64,000 bases of DNA from Bacteroidia bacterium (lineage in GTDB: Bacteria > Bacteroidota > Bacteroidia > UBA4408), in assembly GCA_020845635.1 (NCBI GenBank), contig JADLFI010000026.1, forward strand, positions 67,329-131,328, read 5' to 3'. The translations under genes and the position numbers were made by a program. The notes under the pieces are model-generated. The model saw nothing but the letters and a program-made list of their open reading frames with translations. It did not search any database and had not been told where the DNA came from. Position 1 is the first letter of the stretch, and every line of letters starts with the position of its first letter. Shown here in pieces: positions 47,049 through 55,832 of this stretch.

Positions 47049-49034
47049 TTATTTAGTCTCGTCAGAAGATGCAGCGCTATAATCACGAAGCATTTTCATT
47101 TGCTCTTTCATATTTTTTATATCATTTCTTAACAGCTCAAGTTTCTTTTTTGATTCTTTCAACAAGGTGTCGGCTCCTTTTGAATTACCAAAGAAACCAA
47201 TATTATTGTCTAATAAAGCGGCTTCGTGTTCCTTTCTTCTTATCTTTTCTTGTAACTGGTACATCTCTTCATTTACTTTTGATTTACCGCCAGGAGAGTT
47301 TGAGATGTGGTTAATTTTATTAATAAATTGTGCTTTAAACTTTTCTGAATTAGTGGTTCTAATATCATCAAAGTGCTTATCAATGGCCTTGCGATAGGCT
47401 GAGTTAATTTTCTCTTTTTCCTTAATAGGCACATGACCAATATTTAACCATTCATTCTGGAAATTTTTTAGATTCTCAAAATTGATATTGTTATCTTCCA
47501 CTTTAACATAGTTTTCAATACGTTCTATCAATTCAGCTTTTGCTTTAAGATTTTCTGCTTGAACTGCATCTTGTTCTGCAAAGTTTAGCTTTTTTCTTTC
47601 AAAAAAATGATCGCAGGCTGCTCTAAATCGCTGCCATATTTTTTCACTCTGTTTATAATTAACAGGTCCTATATTTTTCCATTCTTTTTGTAAAGTAATG
47701 ATATAATCAGTTGTTTTTTTCCAATCTGTGCTGTCCTTTACCTCTTCAACTTTCATACATAAATCGTTCTTTAAACGATAGTTTTCTTGATGTACCTTCT
47801 TAATTTCTTCAAAATACGCTTCTTTTGCTTTAAAGAACTTATCACGTAAAGATTTAAATGTATTCCACAGGGTTTCGTTATCCTTTTTAGCTGCAAAACC
47901 AAGCTTTTTCCAATCGGCAAGAATAAGCTCAAGCTCTTCGGTCATTTTTTGCCAACCTGAAGCATTTTCGGGCAAAGTGGCCGTTGTTTTTTCAAGTGTT
48001 TCAATGAGCTTTAATTTTCCTATTTTATTCTCTTCGTGACGTGCTTTAATAGTTTCAATATAATCTTTTAAACGGGCATAAACTTGATCTGATGCTTTTT
48101 TGAACCTTTCCCAAATTACCTCATTATTTTCTTTTGAAACAGCTCCTGCTTCTTTCCACTCTTCTTGCAATTGTTTAAGACTCTCAATGGCTTTTTTAAT
48201 GGAAGGTTCTATTATTAATTGTTCTGCTTTCTCACAAAGTTCCTTTTTAATTTCAAGATTTTTTTTATAATTTAATTCCCTGAATTCTTTATCAATTTGA
48301 ATATATTCATATACTTTATCGCACGCAAAACGATATGCATCAGAAACTAATTTATGTTCTGAGGCTACCATGCTACCTGTATTTCGCCATTTATCCTGCA
48401 TTTCGTGCAATCTGTCAAAAATATTCTTTAGCTGTAAGCCTCCGTTATTAGCCTCTTCGGCCAAAACTTTCAAATTCTCAACTATTCCTTTTTTAATATT
48501 GGTATTTTCTAATAACTCGGCATCTTTTTTCTTTTTTACCTCCTGACGATGATATTCAAATCCTGTAAATAATGTTTTAAATGCCTGATCTAAATCGTCT
48601 TCTTGGTAAACAAACTCACCTTCAGCACCCCCATCGGCTATAAATTCTTGCAACTTTCTGTTTTTATCATCTTTTACCAATTCAGAATGTGCTAATTTTA
48701 TGGTTCTTATCTCTTGCCATGAGCTTCCATCCTCATCAGTTTGAGCTAACTGTTTTAGCTTCTCAAACAATTCAGGTTTGGAAAGGTTTATATACGATTG
48801 AGCAGAAATCTCTTCTTCTTTTTCCGATAAAATTGCTTCAACTTCATTGTCGGTAGCATTTGTTTCTTCAGCAGAAACAATATCTACGGAATCTTCATGC
48901 TTTAACTGCTCAGAAATATCATCATTAGCTTCTTTCTGCTCGTTATTATGCATACCCTCATTAATTCCAGCAGCCGTGTTAAGTTTATCTTCATTATTTT
49001 CCATTGTTTCTACATTTAAGGATTTTTCTTCCAT
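47049..49034 (-). CDS. DUF349 repeat protein
   Basis: A 661-residue soluble, highly charged helical protein. The first 110 residues are acidic and low in complexity. Five DUF349 units follow, recognised by the W-x(2)-G...rF/Y pattern: MQDKWRNTGSM, LQEEWKEAGAV, ILADWKKLGFA, LQKEWKNIGPV and FQNEWLNIGHV, each followed by a coiled helix. A C-terminal coiled coil ends the protein. Function is unknown for the family. Promoter and terminator both look strong, so it is expressed as a single gene. Confidence 0.9.
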   Translation of the reverse strand: MEEKSLNVETMENNEDKLNTAAGINEGMHNNEQKEANDDISEQLKHEDSVDIVSAEETNATDNEVEAILSEKEEEISAQSYINLSKPELFEKLKQLAQTDEDGSSWQEIRTIKLAHSELVKDDKNRKLQEFIADGGAEGEFVYQEDDLDQAFKTLFTGFEYHRQEVKKKKDAELLENTNIKKGIVENLKVLAEEANNGGLQLKNIFDRLHEMQDKWRNTGSMVASEHKLVSDAYRFACDKVYEYIQIDKEFRELNYKKNLEIKKELCEKAEQLIIEPSIKKAIESLKQLQEEWKEAGAVSKENNEVIWERFKKASDQVYARLKDYIETIKARHEENKIGKLKLIETLEKTTATLPENASGWQKMTEELELILADWKKLGFAAKKDNETLWNTFKSLRDKFFKAKEAYFEEIKKVHQENYRLKNDLCMKVEEVKDSTDWKKTTDYIITLQKEWKNIGPVNYKQSEKIWQRFRAACDHFFERKKLNFAEQDAVQAENLKAKAELIERIENYVKVEDNNINFENLKNFQNEWLNIGHVPIKEKEKINSAYRKAIDKHFDDIRTTNSEKFKAQFINKINHISNSPGGKSKVNEEMYQLQEKIRRKEHEAALLDNNIGFFGNSKGADTLLKESKKKLELLRNDIKNMKEQMKMLRDYSAASSDETK

Positions 49035-49077
49035 GCCGTTATATTCTTTAAATTTTCTAACTTTTTAAATAGAATTG

Positions 49078-49108
49078 CAAATATAGTTTACAGATTTATT
49101 GTATGCAA
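49078..49108 (-). promoter_or_regulatory. Promoter of the DUF349 gene
   Basis: On the minus strand TTG, 20 bases and TATATTTG form a two-element promoter, 43 bases before the ATG. Confidence 0.78.
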
Positions 49109-49189
49109 AATAAAAATTTTGATTAAAATTGGCAAATTTTAAATATAAAGTAAAAAGAATCATTATTATTTGTCCATTACTATTTATAT

Positions 49190-50545
49190 ATGTTTTCTAC
49201 ACGTAACCTTTTATTAATAGCAACTGTTTTGCTAGGAGCGGCTGTGGGTACAATTTATTATACCGAAATGCATGCTGTTATTTCCATAATTATTAGATGG
49301 TTATCTGTATTCTTTTTTTGCTGGTATGGAATAAAAAAGAAAAGTCTTACAGCTTGGATTTTTATAAGCATGATTATAGGTATATTTGTGGGAATTGATT
49401 TTCCTGAAATTGCCAAAAACTCAAAAGTACTAAGCAGTATATTCCTAAAACTTATTAAAACCATAATTGCACCATTGTTGTTTGGCACCTTAGTGGTTGG
49501 TATTGCCGGCCATGCTAACCTTAAACAAATTGGCAGAATGGGTATAAAATCGTTGATTTATTTCGAAATAGTAACAACAATAGCCCTTTTTATTGGTTTA
49601 GCGGCAATAAATATAAGTCAGGCAGGTAAAGGAATTAAATTACCACCTTCTATCGAAAAAATTGAAGTTACTTCAAAACCGCAAAGTGCCTCTGAAATTA
49701 TTTTACATATTTTTCCTGAAAATTTTGCCAAATCGGTTGCCGAAGGTGAAATTCTGCAAATTGTAATTTTTAGTATTATATTTGGTATAGCCTTAGCTAT
49801 GGTTAATGAAAGCAAACGTAAACCAATGATTGATTTTGCCGAAAGTCTATCAGAAGTTATGTTTAAATTTACTAATATAGTAATGTACTCGGCACCTATA
49901 GGCGTTGGTGCAGCAGTGGCCTATACTATCTCTCACATGGGTTTTGATGTATTATCAAATCTTATTAAACTGCTCGTAACCTTATATTTAGCATTAATTG
50001 CATTTGTTTTATTAGTATTGGTTCCGGTAGGATTAATTATTAAACTTCCTTTTAAAGCTTTTATAAAAGCTATAACCGAACCAATATCCATAGCTTTTGC
50101 CACAACAAGCTCAGAATCAGCACTTCCAAAAGCTATGGAAGCTATGGAAAGCATAGGTGTACCCCGTAAAATTGTAAGTTTTGTAATTCCAACCGGCTAT
50201 TCCTTTAATTTAGACGGAACAACCTTATATTTATCTTTGGCCTCGGTTTTTGTAGCGCAAGCTGCCGGTATTGATATGTCATGGGGGACTCAATTAATCA
50301 TGGTTTTTACCTTAATGCTAACCAGTAAAGGAGTAGCCGGAGTTCCAAGAGCCTCATTAGTAATACTATTAGGTACTGCTGCCTCTTTTAATCTGCCTCC
50401 TGAGCCAATTTTTGTTATTTTAGCTATTGATACTTTAATGGATATGGCAAGAACTTCGGTAAATGTTTTAGGAAATTGTTTAGCTACAGTTGTAATTGCC
50501 AAATGGGAAAATGAATTCAATCCGCCAAAAAATATTCAATCTTAA
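49190..50545 (+). CDS. Dicarboxylate/amino acid:cation symporter
   Basis: A member of the DAACS (GltP/GltPh) family that imports glutamate, aspartate or dicarboxylates with Na+ or H+. The 451-residue protein has eight membrane segments plus two re-entrant loops. Signature stretches are LKLIKTIIAPLLFGTLVVGI, FATTSSESALPKAMEAM (the serine-rich hairpin), GYSFNLDGTTLYLSLA and DTLMDMARTSVNVLGN. Substrate specificity cannot be read with confidence. Confidence 0.94.
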   Translation: MFSTRNLLLIATVLLGAAVGTIYYTEMHAVISIIIRWLSVFFFCWYGIKKKSLTAWIFISMIIGIFVGIDFPEIAKNSKVLSSIFLKLIKTIIAPLLFGTLVVGIAGHANLKQIGRMGIKSLIYFEIVTTIALFIGLAAINISQAGKGIKLPPSIEKIEVTSKPQSASEIILHIFPENFAKSVAEGEILQIVIFSIIFGIALAMVNESKRKPMIDFAESLSEVMFKFTNIVMYSAPIGVGAAVAYTISHMGFDVLSNLIKLLVTLYLALIAFVLLVLVPVGLIIKLPFKAFIKAITEPISIAFATTSSESALPKAMEAMESIGVPRKIVSFVIPTGYSFNLDGTTLYLSLASVFVAQAAGIDMSWGTQLIMVFTLMLTSKGVAGVPRASLVILLGTAASFNLPPEPIFVILAIDTLMDMARTSVNVLGNCLATVVIAKWENEFNPPKNIQS

Positions 50546-50625
50546 AAAGTCTGATTTACAAACATTTTACACATTATCATAAGTTTTTCAACAATAACAT
50601 ATTAATATTTGCCGATAAATTTTTT

Positions 50626-50655
50626 TTGGTGGAATAAAAAAAAGCTATACATTTG
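50626..50655 (+). promoter_or_regulatory. Promoter of the PorG-like gene
   Basis: TTG, 19 bases and TACATTTG. The -7 element ends five bases before the ATG at 50661, so the transcript would be leaderless or nearly so. Confidence 0.82.
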
Positions 50656-50660
50656 CAACC

Positions 50661-51635
50661 ATGAAAAAAATTATACTCTTTTTAGGCATTATGAGTTTGC
50701 CTACAATAGGCTTCTCGCAATTTAAATGGGATATAGGAGGTTCAATAGGTGCCTCCAACTACTTAGGCGATATAGGTGGTAAGGATAAACCTCGTAGAGA
50801 TTATTTTACCGATATGAACCTGAGCCAAACAAGAACAGCCGCCAGTGTTTTTGGACGTTACAAATTAACGCCATCTATTTCTTTAAAATCTTCCTTAAAT
50901 TATGTAAGAATTCAAGGTAATGACGCATTAAGTCCATACCCTGCAAGATTTTCAAGAAATTTAAGTTTTAGAAATAATATGTTTGAGTTAGGCGAAACTG
51001 TTGAATACTATTTCTATAAATCGAGCGATATGACAGGACGTCCTGGTCTTAAAGGAAGTCGTAAACGTGTTGATTTTAGAACCTACGTATTTGCAGGGGT
51101 AGCAGGTTTGTACTCTAACCCTCAAGCCAATTACAAAAACAAATGGGTAAATTTACGTGACTATAAAACAGAAAACGTTGCTTACGGTCCTATTACAATT
51201 GTTGTGCCTGCAGGTTTAGGATTTACTTATACTATTAACAGACATTATCGTTTAGGATTTGAATTTGGTTTTAGACAAACATTTACCGATTATTTGGATG
51301 ATGTTTCTACTACTTATAGTCCGGAAGTATTTAAAGATGAAAAAGGTCCAATTGGAAGCCAATATACTACTGACAGAGCTGCATTAGCTAACAGAAATGT
51401 TGAATTAGCCGCAGGTGCCAGCAAAATAAGTCCTGCCAACTACGGATGGTCAGAAGAATTTAATGGTTCAAAACTTAACCAAAGAGGTGATGATACCCAT
51501 AATGATAATTATTTAACTGCAACTGTAAGTTTCAGTTACGTAATTAAAGGTAAAAATAAGTTCTACAAACAAAAATACAAGAGCTTAAGCAAACGAAGAA
51601 AAGTTGTTAAACGTAAATCTAGAGCTAAGTTCTAA
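50661..51635 (+). CDS. PorG-like outer-membrane beta-barrel protein (DUF6089-like)
   Basis: A signal peptide (MKKIILFLGIMSLPTIGFSQ) is followed by a beta barrel of about 290 residues. The opening FKWDIGGSIGASNYLGDIGG is characteristic of PorG-type barrels that belong to the type IX secretion apparatus, and YRLGFEFGFRQTFTDYLDDV fits too. The barrel ends with TVSFSYVIK, then a basic tail follows (YKSLSKRRKVVKRKSRAKF) with about ten Lys and Arg, unusual after a barrel. Other por genes are not in the window, so the secretion role is inferred. Confidence 0.78.
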   Translation: MKKIILFLGIMSLPTIGFSQFKWDIGGSIGASNYLGDIGGKDKPRRDYFTDMNLSQTRTAASVFGRYKLTPSISLKSSLNYVRIQGNDALSPYPARFSRNLSFRNNMFELGETVEYYFYKSSDMTGRPGLKGSRKRVDFRTYVFAGVAGLYSNPQANYKNKWVNLRDYKTENVAYGPITIVVPAGLGFTYTINRHYRLGFEFGFRQTFTDYLDDVSTTYSPEVFKDEKGPIGSQYTTDRAALANRNVELAAGASKISPANYGWSEEFNGSKLNQRGDDTHNDNYLTATVSFSYVIKGKNKFYKQKYKSLSKRRKVVKRKSRAKF

Positions 51636-51644
51636 AAATTTAAA

Positions 51645-51672
51645 GCGGGAAAAATTTCCCGCTTTTTTTTTC
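51645..51672 (+). terminator. Intrinsic terminator of the PorG-like gene
   Basis: GCGGGAAA and TTTCCCGC pair closely and run into nine T. It is the clearest terminator in the window. Confidence 0.92.
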
Positions 51673-51706
51673 TATTTTAGCCACCAAAAATTTTAAATAC
51701 AATTAT

Positions 51707-52762
51707 ATGATTAAAATTATTGAACATCTAAATCAATACAATCCGCATATTATTAATAAGCCGTACGTAATAGCCGAAGCAGGTGTTAATCACGAAGGCA
51801 GTATGGAAATTGCCAAACGATTAATAGAAGAAGCAGCCGAAGGCGGTGCTCATGCCATTAAATTTCAGTCGTACAAGGCCGAAACAATTGCCAGTAAAGA
51901 CAGTCCATACTATTGGGACATAACTAAAGAACCTACAAAAAGCCAGTTTGAGCTTTTTAAGAAATACGATAAGTTTTGGAAAGACGAATATTATAAACTA
52001 AAACTACACTGCGATAAAGTTGGTATTGAGTTTATGAGCACTCCATTTGATGTTGAAAGTGCAAATTTTCTTAATGATATGATGCCGGTGTATAAAATAT
52101 CATCATCAGATATTACCAATTTACCATTTATTGAATACATGTGTAAGTTCAATAAGCCCATCATTCTTTCTACCGGTTCATCGTTTGTATGGGAAATTCA
52201 GCAGGCGCTTGAGACTATTGCTAAATATGGTAATAAAGTATGTTTAATGCACTGTATTTTAAATTACCCTACTCCTGACGAAAATGCTCATTTAGGGATG
52301 ATTTTGCACCAACGCGAACTTTTTGAAGATGTAGTTCCGGGATACAGCGACCATACTTTGCCTAAAAAAATGGAAGTTCTTAAAATAGCTACTTTATTAG
52401 GCGCTGCAGTTCTTGAAAAACATTTTACTCATGATAAAACTTTGCCAGGAAACGACCATTATCATGCTATGGACAAAGAAGATCTGAAGCACTTTTTTAA
52501 TGAAATGGAGTTTACTTTTAAAGTATTGGGTACGTTTAAAAAACAACCATTAGCAAGTGAAGAAAAATCGAGAGCCAATGCTCGTAGAAGCTTGGTAGCT
52601 CTTAAAAATATAAAAGCTAACGAAACCATTACCTACGAACATCTGACCTGGAAAAGACCTGCCAGTGGCATTTCTCCTAAAGATATTAATAGTGTAATAG
52701 GCAAAAAAGCCTTGCGCGATATACAGGAAGATGAAGTGATGAAATGGAATATGCTCTCATAA
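51707..52762 (+). CDS. N-acetylneuraminate synthase-family protein
   Basis: A NeuB-type enzyme that condenses phosphoenolpyruvate with an amino-hexose to make a nonulosonic acid (sialic, legionaminic, pseudaminic or KDN). The TIM barrel spans about residues 15-280: VIAEAGVNHEGSMEIAKRLI, IKFQSYKAETI, STPFDVESANF, SSSDITNLPFI and EKHFTHDKTLPGNDHYHAMD. A C-terminal SAF (antifreeze-like) domain follows (RSLVALKNIKANETITYEHL). The 351 residues are full length. Which acid is made cannot be said. It is 6 bases upstream of a possible nonulosonate transferase. Confidence 0.93.
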   Translation: MIKIIEHLNQYNPHIINKPYVIAEAGVNHEGSMEIAKRLIEEAAEGGAHAIKFQSYKAETIASKDSPYYWDITKEPTKSQFELFKKYDKFWKDEYYKLKLHCDKVGIEFMSTPFDVESANFLNDMMPVYKISSSDITNLPFIEYMCKFNKPIILSTGSSFVWEIQQALETIAKYGNKVCLMHCILNYPTPDENAHLGMILHQRELFEDVVPGYSDHTLPKKMEVLKIATLLGAAVLEKHFTHDKTLPGNDHYHAMDKEDLKHFFNEMEFTFKVLGTFKKQPLASEEKSRANARRSLVALKNIKANETITYEHLTWKRPASGISPKDINSVIGKKALRDIQEDEVMKWNMLS

Positions 52763-52768
52763 TATGTT

Positions 52769-54166
52769 ATGAGTATAGGTCAGAGTTTTTCAGATTTTAA
52801 ACAAGATTTTTATTACAAAGTAAAAGACTTTAAGGTATTTAATTGTGCTGAATTTAATGCTTTAAAAATAGTATTAGATGGTATAAGGGTTGATTATGTT
52901 AGTCGTGGGCCGGTAAAATCTCCAATTATTGGTTCCTATCTTAAATTTGAACTAATAAACAAAATCAAAAGAGTACTTCTTAAAATAAAAAAAACACAGG
53001 TATATTCTACTTCATATCTTGGCTCATTTAGTAAGTACAAATACTTAATTTCTGACGATGGACGAATAGCCCTTGATGCACAGGGAACACCTCATTCGTA
53101 CTATTTTGACACCTTAATTAATTCATTAGGACACAATCAATGTCTGCATATTAGCGATAAAATACGAAATAACAAGGCAAAGTATCATATTCACTATGAA
53201 ACTCTTATTAATACATTGCTTTACTTGCCCAGCAATGAGCATGAAAAAATTTTAATTCGCGAAATAAATATTACATATAACAATATAGTGAAAAGCAATT
53301 ATTTTAATCAAAAAGATTTAGAAAATATAGCCTTTGCTTTTCAGAATTTTTTTAATAAGTACAAAGTGTGGTCCCGTTTTTTAAGTTTTGTAAATCCACA
53401 AACCGCTTTTTGTATTGTGCATTATCATAACGAAGGAAAAATTTTAGCGTTAAAACGAAAGGGCATAAACGTAACTGAATTGCAGCACGGATTAATTTCT
53501 ACAAAAGATGTTTTTTACGTATTTCCGCCTATGACCTCAAGCATTATAAACATAGCGCTCTTTGCCGATGAAATATGGGTATATGGTCAATATTGGAAAA
53601 CGGTGCTAGAAAAAGGTGTAGAATATGTAAATAAAATTAAAGTAGCAGGATATTATTTATACGATAGTTTTGAAGGATACAATCAAATCCTTGATGAAAT
53701 TGATAATTTTGCAGAAGGAAACAAAATAATATTAGTAACCACGCAAACAACATTGCACCAACCATTCAATGATTATATTATTTGGCTTGCAAATGACATT
53801 GCTCAAAAAAAATTACCCTATAAAATAATAGTAAAAAATCATCCCTTAGAGAAAGCTGAACATTATCAAATATTAAATGATCTTAAAAACGTAAAAATTT
53901 ATAATTATCCGTTGCTAGTTTTATTTAAAAAATCTCAAATACACGTGTCAATATATTCAACCACTTTATTTGATGGAGTTAGAGCAGGTGTTCCGGGATT
54001 TGCGTTATACAACGAGCAATATAAAGATTATATTGAAGAAATAATTCAAAGTGGTGTGGCAACTTTACTTCAAATAAAAGAAAATCCAATTGAGAAATTG
54101 GGTAATATAAAAACTGCCCATCCAGACTATTATTACAGCAATTTTGATATTGGTAATTTAATTTAG
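52769..54166 (+). CDS. GT-B-like protein, possible nonulosonic-acid transferase
   Basis: A 465-residue soluble protein I do not recognise as a named family. Visible motifs are ISDDG (Asp96-Asp97-Gly98), LQHG (238-241), KNHP (His358-Pro359) and SIYSTTLFDG (394-403) with GVPG after it. A [D/E][D/E]G motif followed later by HP and a Ser/Thr pair is the pattern of bacterial sialyltransferase families (GT38, GT52, GT80). A capsule or CDP-glycerol-type transferase is an alternative. The gene is six bases after neuB. The spacing of DDG to HP (about 260 residues) is larger than in the best-known members. Confidence 0.55.
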   Translation: MSIGQSFSDFKQDFYYKVKDFKVFNCAEFNALKIVLDGIRVDYVSRGPVKSPIIGSYLKFELINKIKRVLLKIKKTQVYSTSYLGSFSKYKYLISDDGRIALDAQGTPHSYYFDTLINSLGHNQCLHISDKIRNNKAKYHIHYETLINTLLYLPSNEHEKILIREINITYNNIVKSNYFNQKDLENIAFAFQNFFNKYKVWSRFLSFVNPQTAFCIVHYHNEGKILALKRKGINVTELQHGLISTKDVFYVFPPMTSSIINIALFADEIWVYGQYWKTVLEKGVEYVNKIKVAGYYLYDSFEGYNQILDEIDNFAEGNKIILVTTQTTLHQPFNDYIIWLANDIAQKKLPYKIIVKNHPLEKAEHYQILNDLKNVKIYNYPLLVLFKKSQIHVSIYSTTLFDGVRAGVPGFALYNEQYKDYIEEIIQSGVATLLQIKENPIEKLGNIKTAHPDYYYSNFDIGNLI

Positions 54167-54478
54167 TTTTATAACCCAAATAATATAATTAGGTCAAGCA
54201 ACTTATGTAAAGTATGCTCCTGAAATTGATTATATTAGAATCTTTAAACTCTGAGATATTTTCCAAATTGTTTAGTATTTTAAATTAATCTATATTAAAA
54301 AGTTAACTCCTTGTGTATAAAAATCATTATTATTTCGGTGCTTGTAAATTATGTCTTTACACAATTTTCAGGCTCAAAATCATAAATCAATGATGACTAT
54401 CTAATATTTTCCTTCTACTTTTTTTCCCGCTTTTTCGATTAAACAATAATATAATTTAATATTACATTTGCACGGCTT
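54167..54478. other. Spacer before the GT4-type gene
   Basis: About 310 AT-rich bases with no gene and no clear terminator. Only the -7 element at the right end is recognisable. Confidence 0.55.
54463..54470 (+). promoter_or_regulatory. -7 element of the GT4-type gene
   Basis: TACATTTG matches TAnnTTTG and ends 8 bases before the ATG, so the leader would be only a few bases. No TTG element at the usual spacing. Confidence 0.55.
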
Positions 54479-55609
54479 ATGGCAAATGGGTTAACACTAC
54501 ATATTATATCATTTGATGTTCCTTTTCCGCCCGACTATGGTGGCGTGATTGATGTATTTTACAAATTGAAAGCATTGCACAGTAAGGGTTGTAAAATAAT
54601 TTTACATTGCTATGATTATGGAAGAGGTCAGCAAAATGAGCTTGATAAATATTGTCAAAAAGTGTATTACTATAAGCGCAACATGAATGTTGTTCATTTA
54701 CTTGGAAAGTTGCCATTTATAGTTCAATCACGTAACAGTAAAAATTTACTCAACAATTTATTACAGGATAATTACCCTATATTATTCGAGGGGCTTCATT
54801 CGTGCTATTTTCTGGCCCACGAAAAATTAAGAGAAAGATACAAAATTGTAAGGACGCATAATATTGAGCATGACTATTACTCAAACTTATATAAAAGTGA
54901 GAATAATATTTTAAAAAGGTTGTACCTAAAGTTAGAATCGCAAAAATTAAAGCAATTTGAATCGGTACTTAAACATGCCAACTATATTGCAGCCATTTCA
55001 GAAAACGATACTTATCATTTTAGAAGGCAGCACCAATCAGTTTTTACTTTGTCGGCATTTCACTCGTACAATCAGGTAAATATTAAAAGCGGTAAAGGTA
55101 CTTATGCCTTGTATCACGGTAATTTAGCGGTTGCCGAAAATAATTTGGCGGCATTATATTTAGTAAACGAAGTGTTCAGTAAAACTAATTTTAGGTTTAT
55201 TATAGCCGGAAATAAACCTTCAGCCCAATTAAGCGAAGTGGTCGCCAAACACTCTCATATTGAATTAAGAAGTAATATTAGTACACAAGAAATAAATGTA
55301 TTAATTGAAAATGCACATATCAACATTTTGCCAACTTTTCAGGCCACAGGAATTAAACTAAAGTTACTTTCGGCTTTATACTCCGGACGTTATTGTTTGG
55401 TTAACACCCCAATGGTTGCAAACACAGGACTGGAAGAGCTTTGCATAATTAAAGACAGTGCCAAAGATATGGTTAATGAAATTGAAAGCTTAAAGCACAT
55501 TGAATTTAATTCTGCAGAACTACAGCATCGTAATTCTATTTTAAACGGTAAATTTTCTACAGAATACAATGCTCAACTTCTAATTGACAAACTACTTGAT
55601 ATAAAGTGA
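54479..55609 (+). CDS. GT4-like glycosyltransferase
   Basis: A 376-residue GT-B enzyme of the GT4/GT1-like group. The N-terminus SFDVPFPPDYGGVIDVFYKL with the glycine-rich PPDYGG turn is typical. RTHNIEHDYYSNLY and ALYHGNLAVAENNLAALYLV mark the acceptor and donor regions. The late NILPTFQATGIKLKLLSALY stands where the EX7E motif would be, but its first Glu is replaced by Gln. It follows the NeuB pair in the same direction with its own promoter. A role in surface glycan assembly is likely; acceptor and donor are unknown. Confidence 0.8.
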   Translation: MANGLTLHIISFDVPFPPDYGGVIDVFYKLKALHSKGCKIILHCYDYGRGQQNELDKYCQKVYYYKRNMNVVHLLGKLPFIVQSRNSKNLLNNLLQDNYPILFEGLHSCYFLAHEKLRERYKIVRTHNIEHDYYSNLYKSENNILKRLYLKLESQKLKQFESVLKHANYIAAISENDTYHFRRQHQSVFTLSAFHSYNQVNIKSGKGTYALYHGNLAVAENNLAALYLVNEVFSKTNFRFIIAGNKPSAQLSEVVAKHSHIELRSNISTQEINVLIENAHINILPTFQATGIKLKLLSALYSGRYCLVNTPMVANTGLEELCIIKDSAKDMVNEIESLKHIEFNSAELQHRNSILNGKFSTEYNAQLLIDKLLDIK

Positions 55610-55798
55610 CGATTGCTGCTTTATCAATTTTTATAAATAACGGTAAATAAATACTTCTTTTCTCGGAAAAGTTTATAAAGGATTGATTTTAAACCAAAAT
55701 AAACCATTATATCATCTATATTTTCATTCAAAAATTAACTATTAATAGATAGTTTTACACTAAGATTAATAAATGTTTTTTATATAGTTTTTTATCAA

Positions 55799-55806
55799 TA
55801 ACTTTG
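55799..55806 (+). promoter_or_regulatory. -7 element of sucA
   Basis: TAACTTTG matches TAnnTTTG, 26 bases before the ATG. No clear TTG element. Confidence 0.5.
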
Positions 55807-55832
55807 TAAGTTGATAATATATTAGATGCATA

